Of a stretch of 64,000 bases of DNA, positions 9,786-22,533 are shown piece by piece. Numbering within the stretch: the first letter of the stretch is position 1; every line of letters begins with the position of its first letter. The position numbers and the translations under genes were made by a program. Below the pieces are notes generated by a model. That model had not been told where the DNA came from. It searched no databases and worked only from the letters and a program-made list of their open reading frames with translations. Origin of the DNA: Clavulina sp. PMI_390 (taxonomy: Eukaryota; Basidiomycota; Agaricomycetes; Cantharellales; Hydnaceae); assembly GCA_015039315.1 (NCBI GenBank), contig WIDE01000066.1, positions 80,588 through 144,587 on the forward strand, in the 5' to 3' direction.

Positions 9786-11190
9786 ATGGAACACACTCAT
9801 CTTGCACTCGTCCAGGAAGATCTTGAGGGCATTCTCCACTTGAAGCAGGTTCCTACCCCACTACTTGCTCCTTCCAAAATTCAAGTTCGCTTGGCGGCGG
9901 TCGCGCTCAATGTACGTCATCCCAGCCATGAGTTTCGCGAGCTACTCACTTACCTCTCGATGTCAGCCGGTCGATCAGAGGCAGTCGATCCTCGGAACTC
10001 TGACTGCAGGGAAAGAGCGCCTTCCGTTCATTGGAGGATATGACGGTAGTGGTATCGTGACTGAAGTTGGGAGCGATGTCAAGGACGTTAAGGTCGGTGG
10101 TGAGTAATTGCTCAAAGTCTATGCTCTCCAGGACTATTTTTGATAGCCAACCGATTGACCAGACCGTGTGGCTGTCCTTGGCATGCCTTCTCTTGACCCG
10201 TAAGTTAATTTCGCACGCTCTCAGATCCCGCTCGGAGCGACACTCATGTTTCATTGCTTAGCGAGTCTGGCACTTATCAAGAGCTTACTACCTTGGATGC
10301 TACGTTGTCAACGAAGATCCCTTCCAGTTTAAGCTTTGTTCAAGCGGCCTCCATCCCCCTTGGCTATTATGCGGCCTATGTTGGCCTATTCCATCCCACA
10401 GCGATGGGCCTCCCGCCCCCCACGTCTGAGCCAACTGACTTCGACCAGCCAATTCTCGTTTGGGGTGCAGGCTCCATCGTCGGACGCTCAGTTATCCAGC
10501 TCCTCTCTCTTGCTGGTTACAAAAATGTCCTTGCAGTTGCTAGTGCGCATTGGTTTAGTGAGCTCAAGACGTATGGCGCAAAGGTGTTCGATTACAAGGA
10601 TCAGGATGTCGTCAACAAAATCAAAGGCGCTCTTGATGGTAAGGACCTCAGGCTAGCATATGACGTGATATCCTTGCCCCCTTCTCTTGCCGAAGTCGCA
10701 AAACTCATAAGCCCTGGCGGACGGGTGAGTGACCTTTTCCATGCATGTGGGCCTAAAATTCTCCGGAAGTGATTGTGGATTTGTGTAGCTTGCAACGACT
10801 CTTGCCGTGGGAACAGAAGTAATCCCGTTGGGAGAAGGAATCGTTCGGCGTACCTTCATTTCTCTTGCCTGGCTTAAGGTAAGTTTTCAATGTTGAATAT
10901 TTTGCGAGTTGTACTGACATACAATGGGACGGTGTAGGAACTCGAGTTCGGCCAGCCAGCCAGGGAGCATATCGAGCAGCTGCTTGCGTCCGGCCAATGG
11001 AAAATCTCTCCAATTCGCGAGATTCCAGGCGGCCTGACTTGGGAGACCGTAGGGCACGGCTTTGAGTAAGCTGAACTCCTAGGAATTGCCTGAATAATTC
11101 CAGCCTGACGGTATTTTTTGTAGCCTCTTCATCAAGAACGAACACAATGGAGAGAAGCTCGTTATCACAGGGCTCGATCGCTCTATTTAA
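9786..11190 (+). CDS. MDR1: zinc-independent medium-chain reductase (GroES-like/quinone or enoyl reductase type)
   Basis: Seven exons (9786-9911, 9967-10099, 10163-10199, 10262-10724, 10789-10878, 10938-11065, 11124-11190) give 347 aa, typical for MDR enzymes. The N-terminal GroES-like fold shows LALVQEDLEG, ALN-PVDQR and GGYDGSGIVTEVG. The nucleotide-binding fold shows ILVWGAGSIVGRSVIQLL, FDYKDQDV and ISPGGR. Catalytic and structural zinc ligands are absent, so it belongs to the zinc-free branch that includes quinone reductases and the trans-acting enoyl reductases of polyketide clusters (LovC/ToxD type). No polyketide synthase is in the window, so the substrate is unknown. The same exon phases occur in MDR2 and MDR3. 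It converges on 7TM-1, as MDR2 does on 7TM-2. Confidence 0.85.
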
Positions 11191-11997
11191 TGGTGCGATT
11201 CAGGAGCAAATATCAACGGCTATATCAGAATGTAGAATAAATAACACTTCTCCAACCCAACATCTTTGAATGAAATCGGGAATCTCACCTCAGTCAGAGA
11301 GCTTCGGCGAGGCCCTGCCAGATACCAACTCCGTGTAGGCCGAGCACTATTCAGAAGCATTGCACACACTGAGTGGCCAAGCAAATCCTCAGCTTAATTA
11401 TGTTGGGAATTCCAGAGGACTGTATGGTCTAACGATAGCGCTGGTGGGCTCACATGGCCTCATGTGGAGATGCATTGCTCGGTCTGGTCCTCGGCTCGTA
11501 ATGATTGCAGCTCTAGATCTGGGCCGGAGACAAGAATAGAACTGACCGCATTAGCCTGGCCGCTATTTGATTTAGGTTCCGTGGGCGCTTTAGCGCCTTT
11601 GCTCTTGAAATACGAGTGGAGCTGCGGGGGGCATGCCCTTTCTACCCCTCCCCTCTCCTCTCTGCTCCTCCAACGAACCCAGGATGCCACCAGCTCACCC
11701 ACCGCCGAGTCTAGCTACTATCGGATTCTTTACGTATCACCTTTCCCCCGACCTCCAAACTCTCGTCGATTTGAGAGTTCCACCCTCATAACTTGGGCCT
11801 GTCATCAACGAGCGGAGTCTGGACCTGCGAAAGCGCGACCATGAGGATATTCCAAGGCTCGACTCGAGATACCATCACACACAGAATACAACGCTTGATC
11901 GTGTATAGACGTATGGGGTAACTGTACAACATAACGCATGGTATATACTGGAAAGCTTAGAGCTCCAATTGGCGGCATGTCTCAATAGGCAGGGAGC
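11191..11997. other. Convergent intergenic region
   Basis: Between the 3' ends of MDR1 and 7TM-1. The ORF around 11464-11844 has no recognisable domain and is not supported. Confidence 0.45.
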
Positions 11998-14214
11998 TCA
12001 ACCACGGCCCTGTTGATGCGATAGGTGCATCACCCTTTCGATGAAGGCTAAATCCCTAGACTCGAGTGCCGATTCATCTGAGATACGCTGCAGCCTATGT
12101 TGTCTATTGGTGATGGGTCCCCTTGATACAACCTTTCCTTTTTCATCTCCTCGTTCATCTGAGCACGACGCAATGGATATCGGGGGGCGCGTTGCATCCA
12201 CTCGTTCAGGGGTTGAATAAGCTTGCTCGCTGCTACGGAAGAATGTCTCGAACATCTCCATTTGGCTGAAGTCAGGCACGACAGTGAAAACATGAGGGTC
12301 ACGGCCATATCGTTCGTCGAAAGAGGGGCTGAGTGACCAAGGGTTGGGTTTTGTAGTATCAAGGGGGTCGGAGAGGGCCATGACATCGCGGATGTTGAGC
12401 AATAGCCGTGCACAACACACCATGGAGGTGGCAGACACGAGGTCGAAGGTGATGTGTGTGAGCTGAGAATTTCCCTATGCAACACATAATACGAAAACGA
12501 TGAGTTATGAGAGCATGGTGCCACAGTTATGGTATGTCGCAAAGACTTACATTTTTGGATACACCGATTAGGAGGCTGAGGATGGAAACGACTAGAGTTG
12601 ATGTTGAGATAAGGGGTGAGAGCGTGTGGCGCGGAAATGAGGAGAACAACTTACTGCTAACGGCTATTCCAAGTTGGACCACGTAGTGAGGTAAGAAGGA
12701 TGCACCAGTCATCAGAGAAATACTCCGGTACACGAACCTGTGAATTCGACGAAACCTGCACAACTGCGTAAGCAAAGCTAGCTTCTCACGGATCAAAACA
12801 ATCTCACCATCTCGGAACAGAACGTATAGTACGCAATGGCTCCTTCCTTGTCGTACATAATCGATAAATTTCGTGACGAGAAGGACTGCCACAGCTACTC
12901 ACAGCCGACAAGGAAATGGGACATCAGTGAAGCAGACGTGATACAAAGCTCTGGGAATAGCTCACCGAACTCGAATACGAGGATAGGTACATATCTCTGC
13001 CATGTTCCTAGATTAAAAACCACCAAACAGCTAGTGTATGGAGCGGGGAGAGGATTCGATGGGACTGAGACAACGTTCCTGCCCCAAAATGTGGCGACCA
13101 GGCCTTGCTGGGCAAGCGACCCAACCTGAAGATGAGGTTGCCGGGATCAGAAAGCAATCAGGTGACTAATATAGACGAAGATCGGTCGGTGTTAGTTGTA
13201 CTAACAATGTTGAGGCCCATAAGGAACCAAAGGACCCGCTTGCTACAATCCCACAATGCATAAGTTCGGAGTACCAGGACAGCTAAGATGATCAATGTTT
13301 TAATGTGAAGCTCATAATGAAGCGAGTCAACAGACTGTGGATAGGTTGACAGCTCACATTGCATGACAAAGTTACTAATGGCACTGAGGACAAGTATACT
13401 GTATATCAGAGGTTTACACCTAAAAAAACAGATTTATCATCAGCTGGGGTGTCGATGGCGGACAGGTATTCTCAACCTTGTGAACTCACACTTCCGCAGT
13501 CGCATCAGCGCTTGATGGACGGAAGCTTGCTGAATAACGAGACCCCTGGTCAAAATATTATACCACCAGTCACATGGTAATGCGCACTTTGGAAGTGTAA
13601 CCTGAAATAAAAGCAGATCAGAATCGAGGGGGGTGTGGCGTGTGATTGGATTGGATTGGACGAACAGCAATGTAATGACCGCAAGGATTCTGTGGAAGGT
13701 GAAGGGTTGAGGATGGGGGGAGGACTTTTCTGAGGGATTGCTACGGGGCTCACCGATTGGAAAAGTACAGATAAGACCCTACAGTCTTGAAGATGATGGC
13801 AGCTCAGCTCGATGCAACGCAGAAACTCGGTTGATATTTGAATTAACGAACCAGCCTTTTACCCCAAAAATGTTGAATCTAGGACAGAGAGAGAATCAGG
13901 AGTGGCGAAACGCTTAGATCTGCGAATCGCTCTTGCCTCGGAATCGATGGAAATGAGCCAGTCCCAGAAAACCCATGTGGCGGATGACACTGGCAGGCAT
14001 ATAGTGCACAAGAAGTGAGAAACGCAGAATGCGGATGACTGGCGCAAGGGAACAGCATACAGAAGACCAGCTACAGTTTATGAATCCGACCCATGAGCTT
14101 GAGGATGGGAAATCGAGAAGACGACGAGCAAAGTAATTTGTTCGGACTTACTTGAGACTTCAAGAGCGTCGGGACCAGGGCAATCAGCGCTTGCAGTTCA
14201 TCTCCGTCGCTCAT
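11998..14214 (-). CDS. 7TM-1: DUF6533-type seven-helix membrane protein
   Basis: Sixteen exons (first 14152-14214, second 14061-14070, last 11998-12474) splice to about 397 aa. The start MSDGDELQALIALVP is followed by the DUF6533-like block SSATWVFWDWLISIDSE / HFWGKRL / YLYFSNR, then successive hydrophobic helices including VLRTYALWDC, and a long hydrophilic C-terminal tail with LLLNIRDVMALSDPLDTTKP and SFDERYGRDPH. DUF6533 proteins are expanded in Agaricomycetes and have a GPCR-like layout; ligand and signalling partner are unknown. The intron after ..SIDSE begins with GC (13936-13935) rather than GT. It sits tail-to-tail with MDR1. Confidence 0.85.
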
Positions 14215-15451
14215 CGAAGTGAAAGAATACTCGCAAGCGCAAATAGCGCCCACTCGATGCTAAAACCCCCGAGAGAAGTGATACCCTCCTATGCACACGT
14301 TCTTCAGGAACCAATGATGGGCGTGAAGAACAAGGTGTGCCCACAGCAGCGGATTTTCCTCGGCCGCCGGGAGCCCATCCAAGCGCGCGGGGGTGGTGTG
14401 GTTACAGCCATTATTTCACCACTTGATCACGGGGCATTGCGGGACGCCATACCACATGGGCGAACCTGCCCGACACACTGGGTCTCACGATCTGCGATGG
14501 TGTCGGCAAACACACGTACACAGAGTCGGCGCAGCTGTATGCGCCGACACAAACAAACGGTACGGAAAGATTCAGAACACGGAGGGGGATTTCGCTCAGA
14601 TTGATGCAACTCAAAAACCAGCCCGAAAAATTTATGCTTTGGAATATATCTTTAAAATCACCTCCGATTAAGCAGTGAGATGGAGCTTTCAACCGGAGAG
14701 ATTGCTCCACGAGAAAGGTTGAATCCTTTGGAGCATGTGTGCTCTCTCTCATTCTGAATAGTGTTCCCACTTGGTAAGCCACACCATTCAATTAACAGTG
14801 TAATTTATTGTTGTACACATTCCTTCAAGTCTCCCCTTAATAGCAAATGGTGGCTTACCGACCTCAGAAGATGATCAACTCTACCACCAATGTTCATTCA
14901 CTCGTGTGCCTGTGGAACACATTTAAGTCGGTTTTAACGATGTTGTTTCGATCGAATCCTTCTTTGTGCCTTCTTCTGCCCCTGTAAACTCACGCGGGCC
15001 CAACGACCCCGGTCGCAAACCTCAGATGCCTTCTCCAACCATTCAAATGTTAATCGAGTCATAAGTATGCATCCTGGTATGCAATGGGATCTGTGATAAA
15101 GAAAATAATGACGCCGAACGCTTGACGTGATAGGGGACTGGTCATATCTCTCTCACCATTCGAATCGTGTTGCGTATGCTTCCGGATTTTCTCTCATAGA
15201 TGACGAGAGAACGCGTGGACAACCTGAGTAAGCCTACTGATGTTGCAACAGCTCTTAAATGTGGTGCCGAATATCAATATGAAGACACTCTCTCGCATGC
15301 GTAGGCTCCCGGATAGGTGTCGACGGCGACGGGCAGAGGTTCTCCGATCCATCGAAGGTATGTATATAAATGGCCCTCTGTCTACTCTTGCTTCATACAC
15401 CCACGAAAAACACTTCTTCACATCTCTTACTACATCTAAAGTGATTCTAGG
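14215..15451. other. Divergent intergenic region between 7TM-1 and MDR2
   Basis: No supported gene; two overlapping antisense ORFs near 14.4-14.8 kb show no domain. Contains the promoters of both flanking genes. Confidence 0.45.
15363..15370 (+). promoter_or_regulatory. TATA box of MDR2
   Basis: TATATAAA about 82 bp before the ATG at 15452, followed by a C/T-rich leader. Confidence 0.55.
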
Positions 15452-16863
15452 ATGGCTACTGCTGAACGTACCCACCTTGCACTCGTCCAGGAGGACCTTG
15501 GAAAGCTCGTCGCCAAACAGGTCCCCACTCCACCCCTCGCTTCTTCTCAAGTGCAGATCCGCTTGAGTGCGATTGCTATTAACGTGCGCTACTACCGAGG
15601 AAATGTTTGTGATGGGCTGCTCACTGATCTTGTAATCATAGCCTGTCGATCAGAGACAGTTGGTTCTCGGAACACTAACAGGGGGGAAGGAGCGGCTTCC
15701 CTACATTGCAGGACTGGATGGTAGTGGTATTGTAACTGCCGTGGGTAGCGACGTCAAGCACGTTGAGGTTGGCGGTTTGTGATTTCACAAAACCCCTCGC
15801 TGACCGTCATTGTCCCTTATGAGTTGTTGATTGGCTAGATCGCGTGGCTTACCTTGGCCTACCCTATGCCGATCGGTGAGTGGAAATAGTGATTTTCTAT
15901 CCTAATGGAGTCCGTGTTGATATATCTTCTGGCTCAGCGAGTCTGGCACCTATCAGGAGCTTGCTACCGGGGATGCTACCATGACCATCAAGATCCCCTC
16001 AAGCATGAGTTTTGTTCAAGGGACCTCGTTCTCTCTCGGCTACTATGCCGCTTACGTTGGTTTATATCACCCTAATGCGGTTGGCCTTCCTGCTCCGGGT
16101 TCTTCTGAATTTGTTGACCTCACTCAACCGATCCTTGTGTGGGGCGCGGGCTCAGTTGTCGGTCGCTCAGCCGTTCAGCTACTTTCTCTCAGCGGCTACA
16201 CGAATATTCTCGCGGTTTCTGGCTCTCATCGATTCGATGATCTCAGGGCGTTTGGCGCGACAGTTTTCGACTACAAAGATGCGGACGTCGTAGGCAAGAT
16301 CAAGGCTGCTCTCAATGGGAAGGAGATTAAGGCGGCTTTGGACTCAATTGCCACGCCCCTTTCCCTCGTCGAGGTTGCGAAGCTCATTAGCCCCGGAGGA
16401 CGAGTGAGTCACATTCCCCACACTTGATCGCCGGCCCCTAAAATTAATGCGACTCTCCGTAGCTCGCAACCACTCTTTTCATTGGAACTGAAGTCATCCC
16501 GTTAGGTGAAGCCACCATTCGACGCACCTTTATCACCCTTCTCTGGTTAAAGGTATTTTCCTTCTGCACCTGCACGCTATGAGCCATATTGACATGTGGT
16601 GGGAACTGTGAGGAGCCAGAATTTGGCCGGCCTGCTAGAGAGTATCTCCAGAAGCTTATCGCTTCAGGTAAATGGAAGTTACCTGTAATCCGCGAGCTAA
16701 CTGGAGGCCTAGCGGGGGGCGCCGTCGAACAGGGCATCGAGTAAGTCGTCGCTGGTCACTGTGTCATCAAAATGTTGACTCAAGTGTTACTCTCAGTCTC
16801 TTTGCTCAGAAGGAGGTCCACGGAGAAAAAATTGTTGTCAGTGGGGTGAATCCCTCAGTCTGA
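15452..16863 (+). CDS. MDR2: zinc-independent medium-chain reductase, paralogue of MDR1
   Basis: Exons 15452-15583, 15642-15774, 15839-15875, 15938-16403, 16463-16552, 16613-16740 and 16797-16863 give 350 aa. Exons 2, 3, 5, 6 and 7 have exactly the lengths of MDR1 (133, 37, 90, 128 and 67 nt), showing recent common origin. Key motifs are THLALVQEDLGKL, PVDQRQ, AGLDGSGIVTAVG, LVWGAGSVVGRSAVQLL and LISPGGR. No zinc-ligand pattern is present. It is probably cytosolic, as no targeting sequence is evident. The substrate is unknown; an NADPH-dependent reductase of an enone or quinone is the family expectation. It is paired convergently with 7TM-2. Confidence 0.85.
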
Positions 16864-17482
16864 AGTTCAGCCTGAAATCGTTATACACCATCGACATGTG
16901 GACTATCACTAGTAGCATATGGTCATAGCATCCTACAGCGCATGGTAGCTCAGCTATGGGATCAATAATGCACTTGGTTTTCGATGATGCGAGCCATACA
17001 TGGATCTCAGTAGCAAACTCACGGCGGGAAATGGTGCCTGTGATCAAAGATTGTCTTCCACAGGGTAGACAAGATATGTCTACATAGACACATGAACTTC
17101 GGAAGTGATGAAACAACCCTCGCATTGGAGCCTATTTTGTATCGGGACCACCTATATCCTCCCTAACCTTCGACATCAACGACCATTCAGATTTACGAGA
17201 GTCGAAGTGTGAAGCACGACGCTGTGATCCCTTGTCAACATTGGAGGGGAGCCTGCGGATATGGATCCGGCTGGTCACCAGGAACATTGCCCTACAGGTG
17301 CAATGGCGCACGGTTGGCAAATAGGAATAGACACAAGGTGAAGTATTCCACAAAACCGAGTATCAATGAAATGCAGCGTATTTCATATATTCTGGCGCGC
17401 CAACGGTCTAAGCCAGTGCAGCCAAGCCATAGCCATGTTGAGCTATCATAATGGTAGTAAGTACATCACAGGGATTCTCAAA
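16864..17482. other. Convergent intergenic region
   Basis: 3' flanks of MDR2 and 7TM-2; nothing recognised. Confidence 0.5.
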
Positions 17483-19608
17483 TCACAGATGAAACTCCTC
17501 CATTGATGCGCCTAATGGACTGTCCGAGCCATGTTGTAGCTTAGCACGTTCTTTGAGGACTCCCTTTCCCTTTTCAGCTCTTGGGGGCGATATGTTAGAT
17601 ATTCGAGGTAGCACTTCATCCACTTGTTCCGAGTGGTCGAGGATTTGCTCGCTACTCCGGAAGAATGTCTCGAACATTTCTACCTGACTCATCTCGGGCA
17701 CAGCAGCGAAAACATGGGGGTCGCGCCCATATCGTTGGTCGAATGAGGGGCTAAGTGTCCATGGGTTAGGCTTTGTTGTGTCGAGTGGGTCCGAAAGCGA
17801 TAGAACATCACGGATATTTAGCAGCATGCGCGCACAACAGACCATGGAAATGGCACCCATGATGTCATAAGCGACATGAGTGATGTAACCATTTCCCTAA
17901 GCGATAGCGGATGGGAAAATGAGGACTTGGGGGCACCGGTCAGATCACATTTGGGCCTGACACATACATAGGGATCATTGGAGAGGCCAAGGATAATACC
18001 GAGAATGGAAGAGCCTGTGGTGTTGACTAGTAAGAAATACACATCGGGTTGTTTGAGGCTAAGAGAGGAACGGCCTACCAGTGACGGCTTTTGTTTCAGG
18101 TTTATCAAGTGGGGCGATCAGAGGCTATTATAGTTCGAAGGGGTCGCGGAGCACAAACCTGTGAATTCAATGAAACCTATACATTATTGTAAGCGCAAAA
18201 AGCTTCGGACAAACAAACTCCCTAAGTACTCTCACCATCCCTGAACAGAACATATAGTACACGATGGCCTCTCCCTTGCCGAACATAGCTCACAAACTTG
18301 AGTATCATTAGGAATGCCATTCCTAAACACGAGTACCAGGGATGCCAGGTGTGAGCATAGCACGACAGTTTCAGATTCGACAGAGCACTTACCCAGCTCG
18401 AATACGATAATGGGGATATAGCGCTCCCATGTCCCTAGATGGAATGTGATAAAGCAACTAGTGTAGGGACGAGGGAGAGGATTGTATGGTGTTGATACAA
18501 CATTTCTACCCCAGATAGCGGCGGCTAGGCCTTCTTGCCCTAGCGATGCTATCTGTTCATTAAGAAAGCATGCGTGTGACGATCAGGCGTCTATGACCGA
18601 TCATAATGTAGAGTAGTGGCATGTACTGACTACATTGAGGCCCATCAGAAACCAAAGGATCTTTTTATTACAATCCCAAAGTGCATAGGTTCGTAGGACG
18701 AGGACAGCTAAGCAGAAGTTGAGGCTAGTAATGAGAAGCGCCGATAGACTCCGATGATTGGTGAGTAACTCACTCTGTATGATAAAGCTATCTATGCCAC
18801 CAATGGACAGGACGCCGTATATGAGAGGTTTACATCTAGGTAACCAGTTTTGTTATTATACTAGATGCGGATCACCCCTAACGCTCCTAGCAGTTGAGAC
18901 TCACATTGTGGAACTAGTAGCAGCGCTTGGTGAGATGAAGTCGGCTGGATCGCGAAAGATCCCGTCAAAATGCTATTGGCTCGGTTACGTAAGGGAGCTC
19001 ACTTAAAAAATGTAGCCTAGAGTTGAAGCAATTCAAAATTGAGAATCGATGCGCCGTGGAAATGAACGAACAGCAAGCTTGTAGACCCAAGTACTCTGCC
19101 AGCGATGAAAGACTAAGCATCGAGACCAAGCCAGCCAAGGAGAGCTTTAGACTCACCGATTAGAGAAGTATAAGTAAGATCCCACATTCTGAAGGCGGAC
19201 AACATCTCAGCCTGATAGAGTCTAGACCTTGATCTGTGCCTAATTGGACGAACCAGCTTTTTCCCCCAGAAGTGCTGGACCTGTCACCAAGAAAAAATAA
19301 GATTGTCTGAGGCACCCAACTATCCTAAGGGTCCTCGCCTCCAAATCAATTGAGATGATCCAGTCCCAAAGAAACCATGTAGCGGTTGACACTGGACCAA
19401 GGATGGGAGCAAAAGAAGGTGAGAGGAGGCATCCGAGATGATAACGCACAGTGTGAAGCTTCTTACCGAATACAAGCTGTTGATATACCTCAGCCAATAC
19501 GTTTGAAGATATGGAACACCGAGAAAGATAGCTTGTATGACTCACGCTCGCATTCTCAATTGACGGGGCGGCAGCAATGAGTGCTTGCAGGGCCTCTTGG
19601 TTGCTCAT
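17483..19608 (-). CDS. 7TM-2: DUF6533-type seven-helix membrane protein
   Basis: Same 16-exon plan as 7TM-1, about 386 aa, last exon 17483-17896. The second exon is 22 nt (encoding VYQQLVF plus one base) instead of 10 nt, so the first loop is four residues longer. Motifs are STATWFLWDWIISIDLE, HFWGKKL, SYLYFSNR, VLRTYALWDCNKKI, GTWERYIPIIVFEL, the C-terminal ARMLLNIRDVLSLSDPLDTT and SFDQRYGRDPHVF. The intron after SIDLE starts with GC (19338-19337), as in 7TM-1. The last helix exon (VNTTGSSILGIILGL) is also longer than in its sisters. No known ligand. Confidence 0.85.
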
Positions 19609-20500
19609 TCAGGTGAAAAGGTGTTGAGGCCGCAAATTGCGCCCGTCAGCGCGCCAACTTATCGAGAAAAGATGCACCGTCCACTATGAAGGGGAGAGAT
19701 GAACGATGCAACTTGGATTTGCTCGAGAGACGAGGAGCTGCTGTGCAGCTCGTCCCATCCAAGTACACGGGGCGGCATCGGCGCTGCAACCCGACAGGTT
19801 AAGCAATATTAAGAGCTGGCTTTCCAATATGCTCACAATATGAGTGGATACTCCACGAGTTGCCGCGGCTTAGGTAAATTCAGTCCCTTGATATATTTGA
19901 TCTATCCGCTAATGTGGGAAACAGTGTGCAACACTAGGGGTTGGCCAACGCGAGATTTAAAATTGGAAAGTGGACTAGAGACTACTGGGCCAAGTCGTTT
20001 GAATGAATACGATGGAATGCTGAAGTGTTTTCAGGCACCATGAGTCAGAGCCATGAGAGAATGCCTAGATTGGCCGCCCGATCGAGGCAGGGTGGTGACG
20101 TAAGAACTCTGCCGAAACCCTCGTCACGCCGCTCTGATAGCTTGTCATTCAAACGCGCAAAGGTTGAAACACGATGCATGATATGATTGCTGTCTGTTAG
20201 CATGGGAAGAAGGTGGGATGATCATGGAGCCACTTCGCCACCAGGAGGAAAGCAGCATGGTGCCAGCAAGAAGGAAAGTGTATGGATTACAGCGTTGAAT
20301 TATTCACGGGTATCGCTATGATATAGGATCTGGTATAGGTAGTACGACCACAATCTTGGCCAGTGGTACGTTTGGGTCGAGATGGAAGGAATACGTAGCA
20401 GGTCTTCTATTGACGGCCGAGAGTTCATCAGCCAAGCCAATGGCATCTGGATCGTATTGAGTCTGGAAGACTCGCTAGCAAGCTGTCGGATTAGCTGCTT
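19609..20500. other. Intergenic region
   Basis: Promoter of 7TM-2 and 3' flank of 7TM-3; no gene seen. Confidence 0.5.
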
Positions 20501-22533
20501 TCAATATGGCGTGGTGGTGGGTACCAGCCCGCCCGAAACTCGAGGTAATAATTCGTTTACCGGTTCGTCGTGCTCGAGAATCTGTTCACCATCGCCGAAG
20601 AACGTCTCAAACATCTCCATCTGGCTTCCGTCAGGCACGGCTGTAAAATTATGGGGGTCGCGCCCATATCGTTCGTCAAATGAGGGGCTAAGCGTCCAAG
20701 GGTTGGGCTTGGTGGTATCAAGTGGGTCGGAGAGCGACATGATATCGCGAATGTTGAGAAGCATGCGCGCACAGCAGACCATGGATATGGAAGCCACGAC
20801 ATCATAGCTTATATGAGTGAAGTAATCACTTCCCTAAATTGTGAAGAATGTGAGTAAGAACCAGCGGTTCTATGGATTGTGCCCTATAGCATCTGTCAGG
20901 TGCTCACACTTCTGTCCCTGGAGATACCAAGAAAGAGACTGAGCATTGAAGAGACTACGTTTGTTGGATGTACGTGAGAAACGTGTGTAGCATAGAAGCA
21001 ATGTGACAACTTACTGCTTATAGCTACTCCAAATTAGGTGTGCGCGAGCCATAAGACCTCTAACAACCATAATGATAGTAGTGTACAGACCTGTGAATTC
21101 GATGAAACCTGCAAGACATCTGTGTAAGCGAAAGTGGCGTTTTGCCGACGAGCTCGCTTAATCTCACCGTCTCGGAACAACACATATAGTACGCGATGAC
21201 TTCTTCCTTGCCGGGCGTAGTCCACAAATTTTCTTATAAGCAAGCATGCCACGGCTATTGATAACAAAGGAGGCACTGAGTTTCGCCCGATCACACGGGA
21301 TCTCAGGTTTAGGAGCGCTCACCAGACTCAAACACGATAATAGGGATATACCGCTCCCATGTTCCTAGGTGGAAGGTGATAAAGCAACTGGTGTATGGGG
21401 GTGGGAGAGGATTCCATGGGACTGATACGACGTTAGGGCCCCAAATCGCTGCAACTAGACCTTGCTGAGTAAGCGACGATATCTGCCATCCAAGGCAAGG
21501 ATGATAAGGTCGCAGGTCACTGACCAGCACCACAAGACCCGTGGAGTGATGATCTCTTACTATGTTGAGACCCATCAAGAACCAAAGTATTTTCTTGTTG
21601 CAGTCCCATAGTGCGTAGGTCCGTAGCACGAGAACGGCTAAACGCCCAAGCCATTTAGTTGGAAGTTAGGAATGAGATCTGTTGATAAGACTCAGGAAAG
21701 CAAGGCCGACGCACTCTGCACGATGGAGGTACTGATATTTCCAGCAGCAAGGACGCTAAATATGAGAGGTTTGCATCTACAGGACCGATGTCACCATGAT
21801 ACTAAGGACAGATTATCCTTGGCAAGTTGTTAGATTTACGAACTCACGCCTTTGCGCTCGTGGAAGGGGTCAGTGGTAGCAGATTTGCTGCATGGGGCGT
21901 TAGGTTGAAGCGCGGTAGGCTCAAACACGCTATGGCTCTTACTGAAGAAATGTAATCTGAGATGGAATGAGTTAATGACGAGGATCAATGGCCACAAGAA
22001 ACTGGACAAACGCTAAGGTGGTGGCCCCCATGATCCTGGATCAGACAAGTAGGTGGGTTATGAGACGGGGCACGGCGAGAGTGGCACAACGACCCACCGA
22101 TTGGAGAAATATAGGCATGAGCCTAAGGTCTTGAGATTGACAACGCCTAAGATTTATACGATCGAGACCTCCCTGATGTTCGAACGACTAACCAGTCTTT
22201 TGCCCCAGAAATATTGGATCTGGTGACAAAACCTATGAAAATGACAAGGATGCCCGACCTACGGACTGGCACTCACCTCTGAGTCTAGAGATATAGCCCA
22301 ATCCCAAAAGAACCATACGGCAGATGATACTGTGGCGGCGATAGACTCAGCGTGAGAGAGAAAAGCAGATGGCAGGCAAGGGGAGGAGCTCACGAAAGAC
22401 AAACTATAACCCATGCATTGAGATTCGAGTGGTGAAATACTGAGGGAAGTCGAGGCGGATGACAACTCACATTCGCCCTCTCTATGGAAGGAGCTTGAAC
22501 AATGATTGCCTGCAGCTCCTCCTGGTTGCTCAT
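20501..22533 (-). CDS. 7TM-3: DUF6533-type seven-helix membrane protein
   Basis: Sixteen exons (first 22471-22533, last 20501-20833), about 349 aa. Motifs are SSAVWFFWDWAISLDSE, YFWGKRL, CLYFSNR, VLRTYALWDCNKKI, GTWERYIPIIVFES and the tail ARMLLNIRDIMSLSDPLDTT plus SFDERYGRDPHNF. The C-terminal tail is the shortest of the family, ending soon after the acidic MEMFETFFGDGEQ stretch and lacking the basic KGK..REP ending. Unlike 7TM-1 and 7TM-2, the intron after SLDSE starts with GT. It lies in tandem behind 7TM-2 with no MDR gene between them. Confidence 0.85.
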
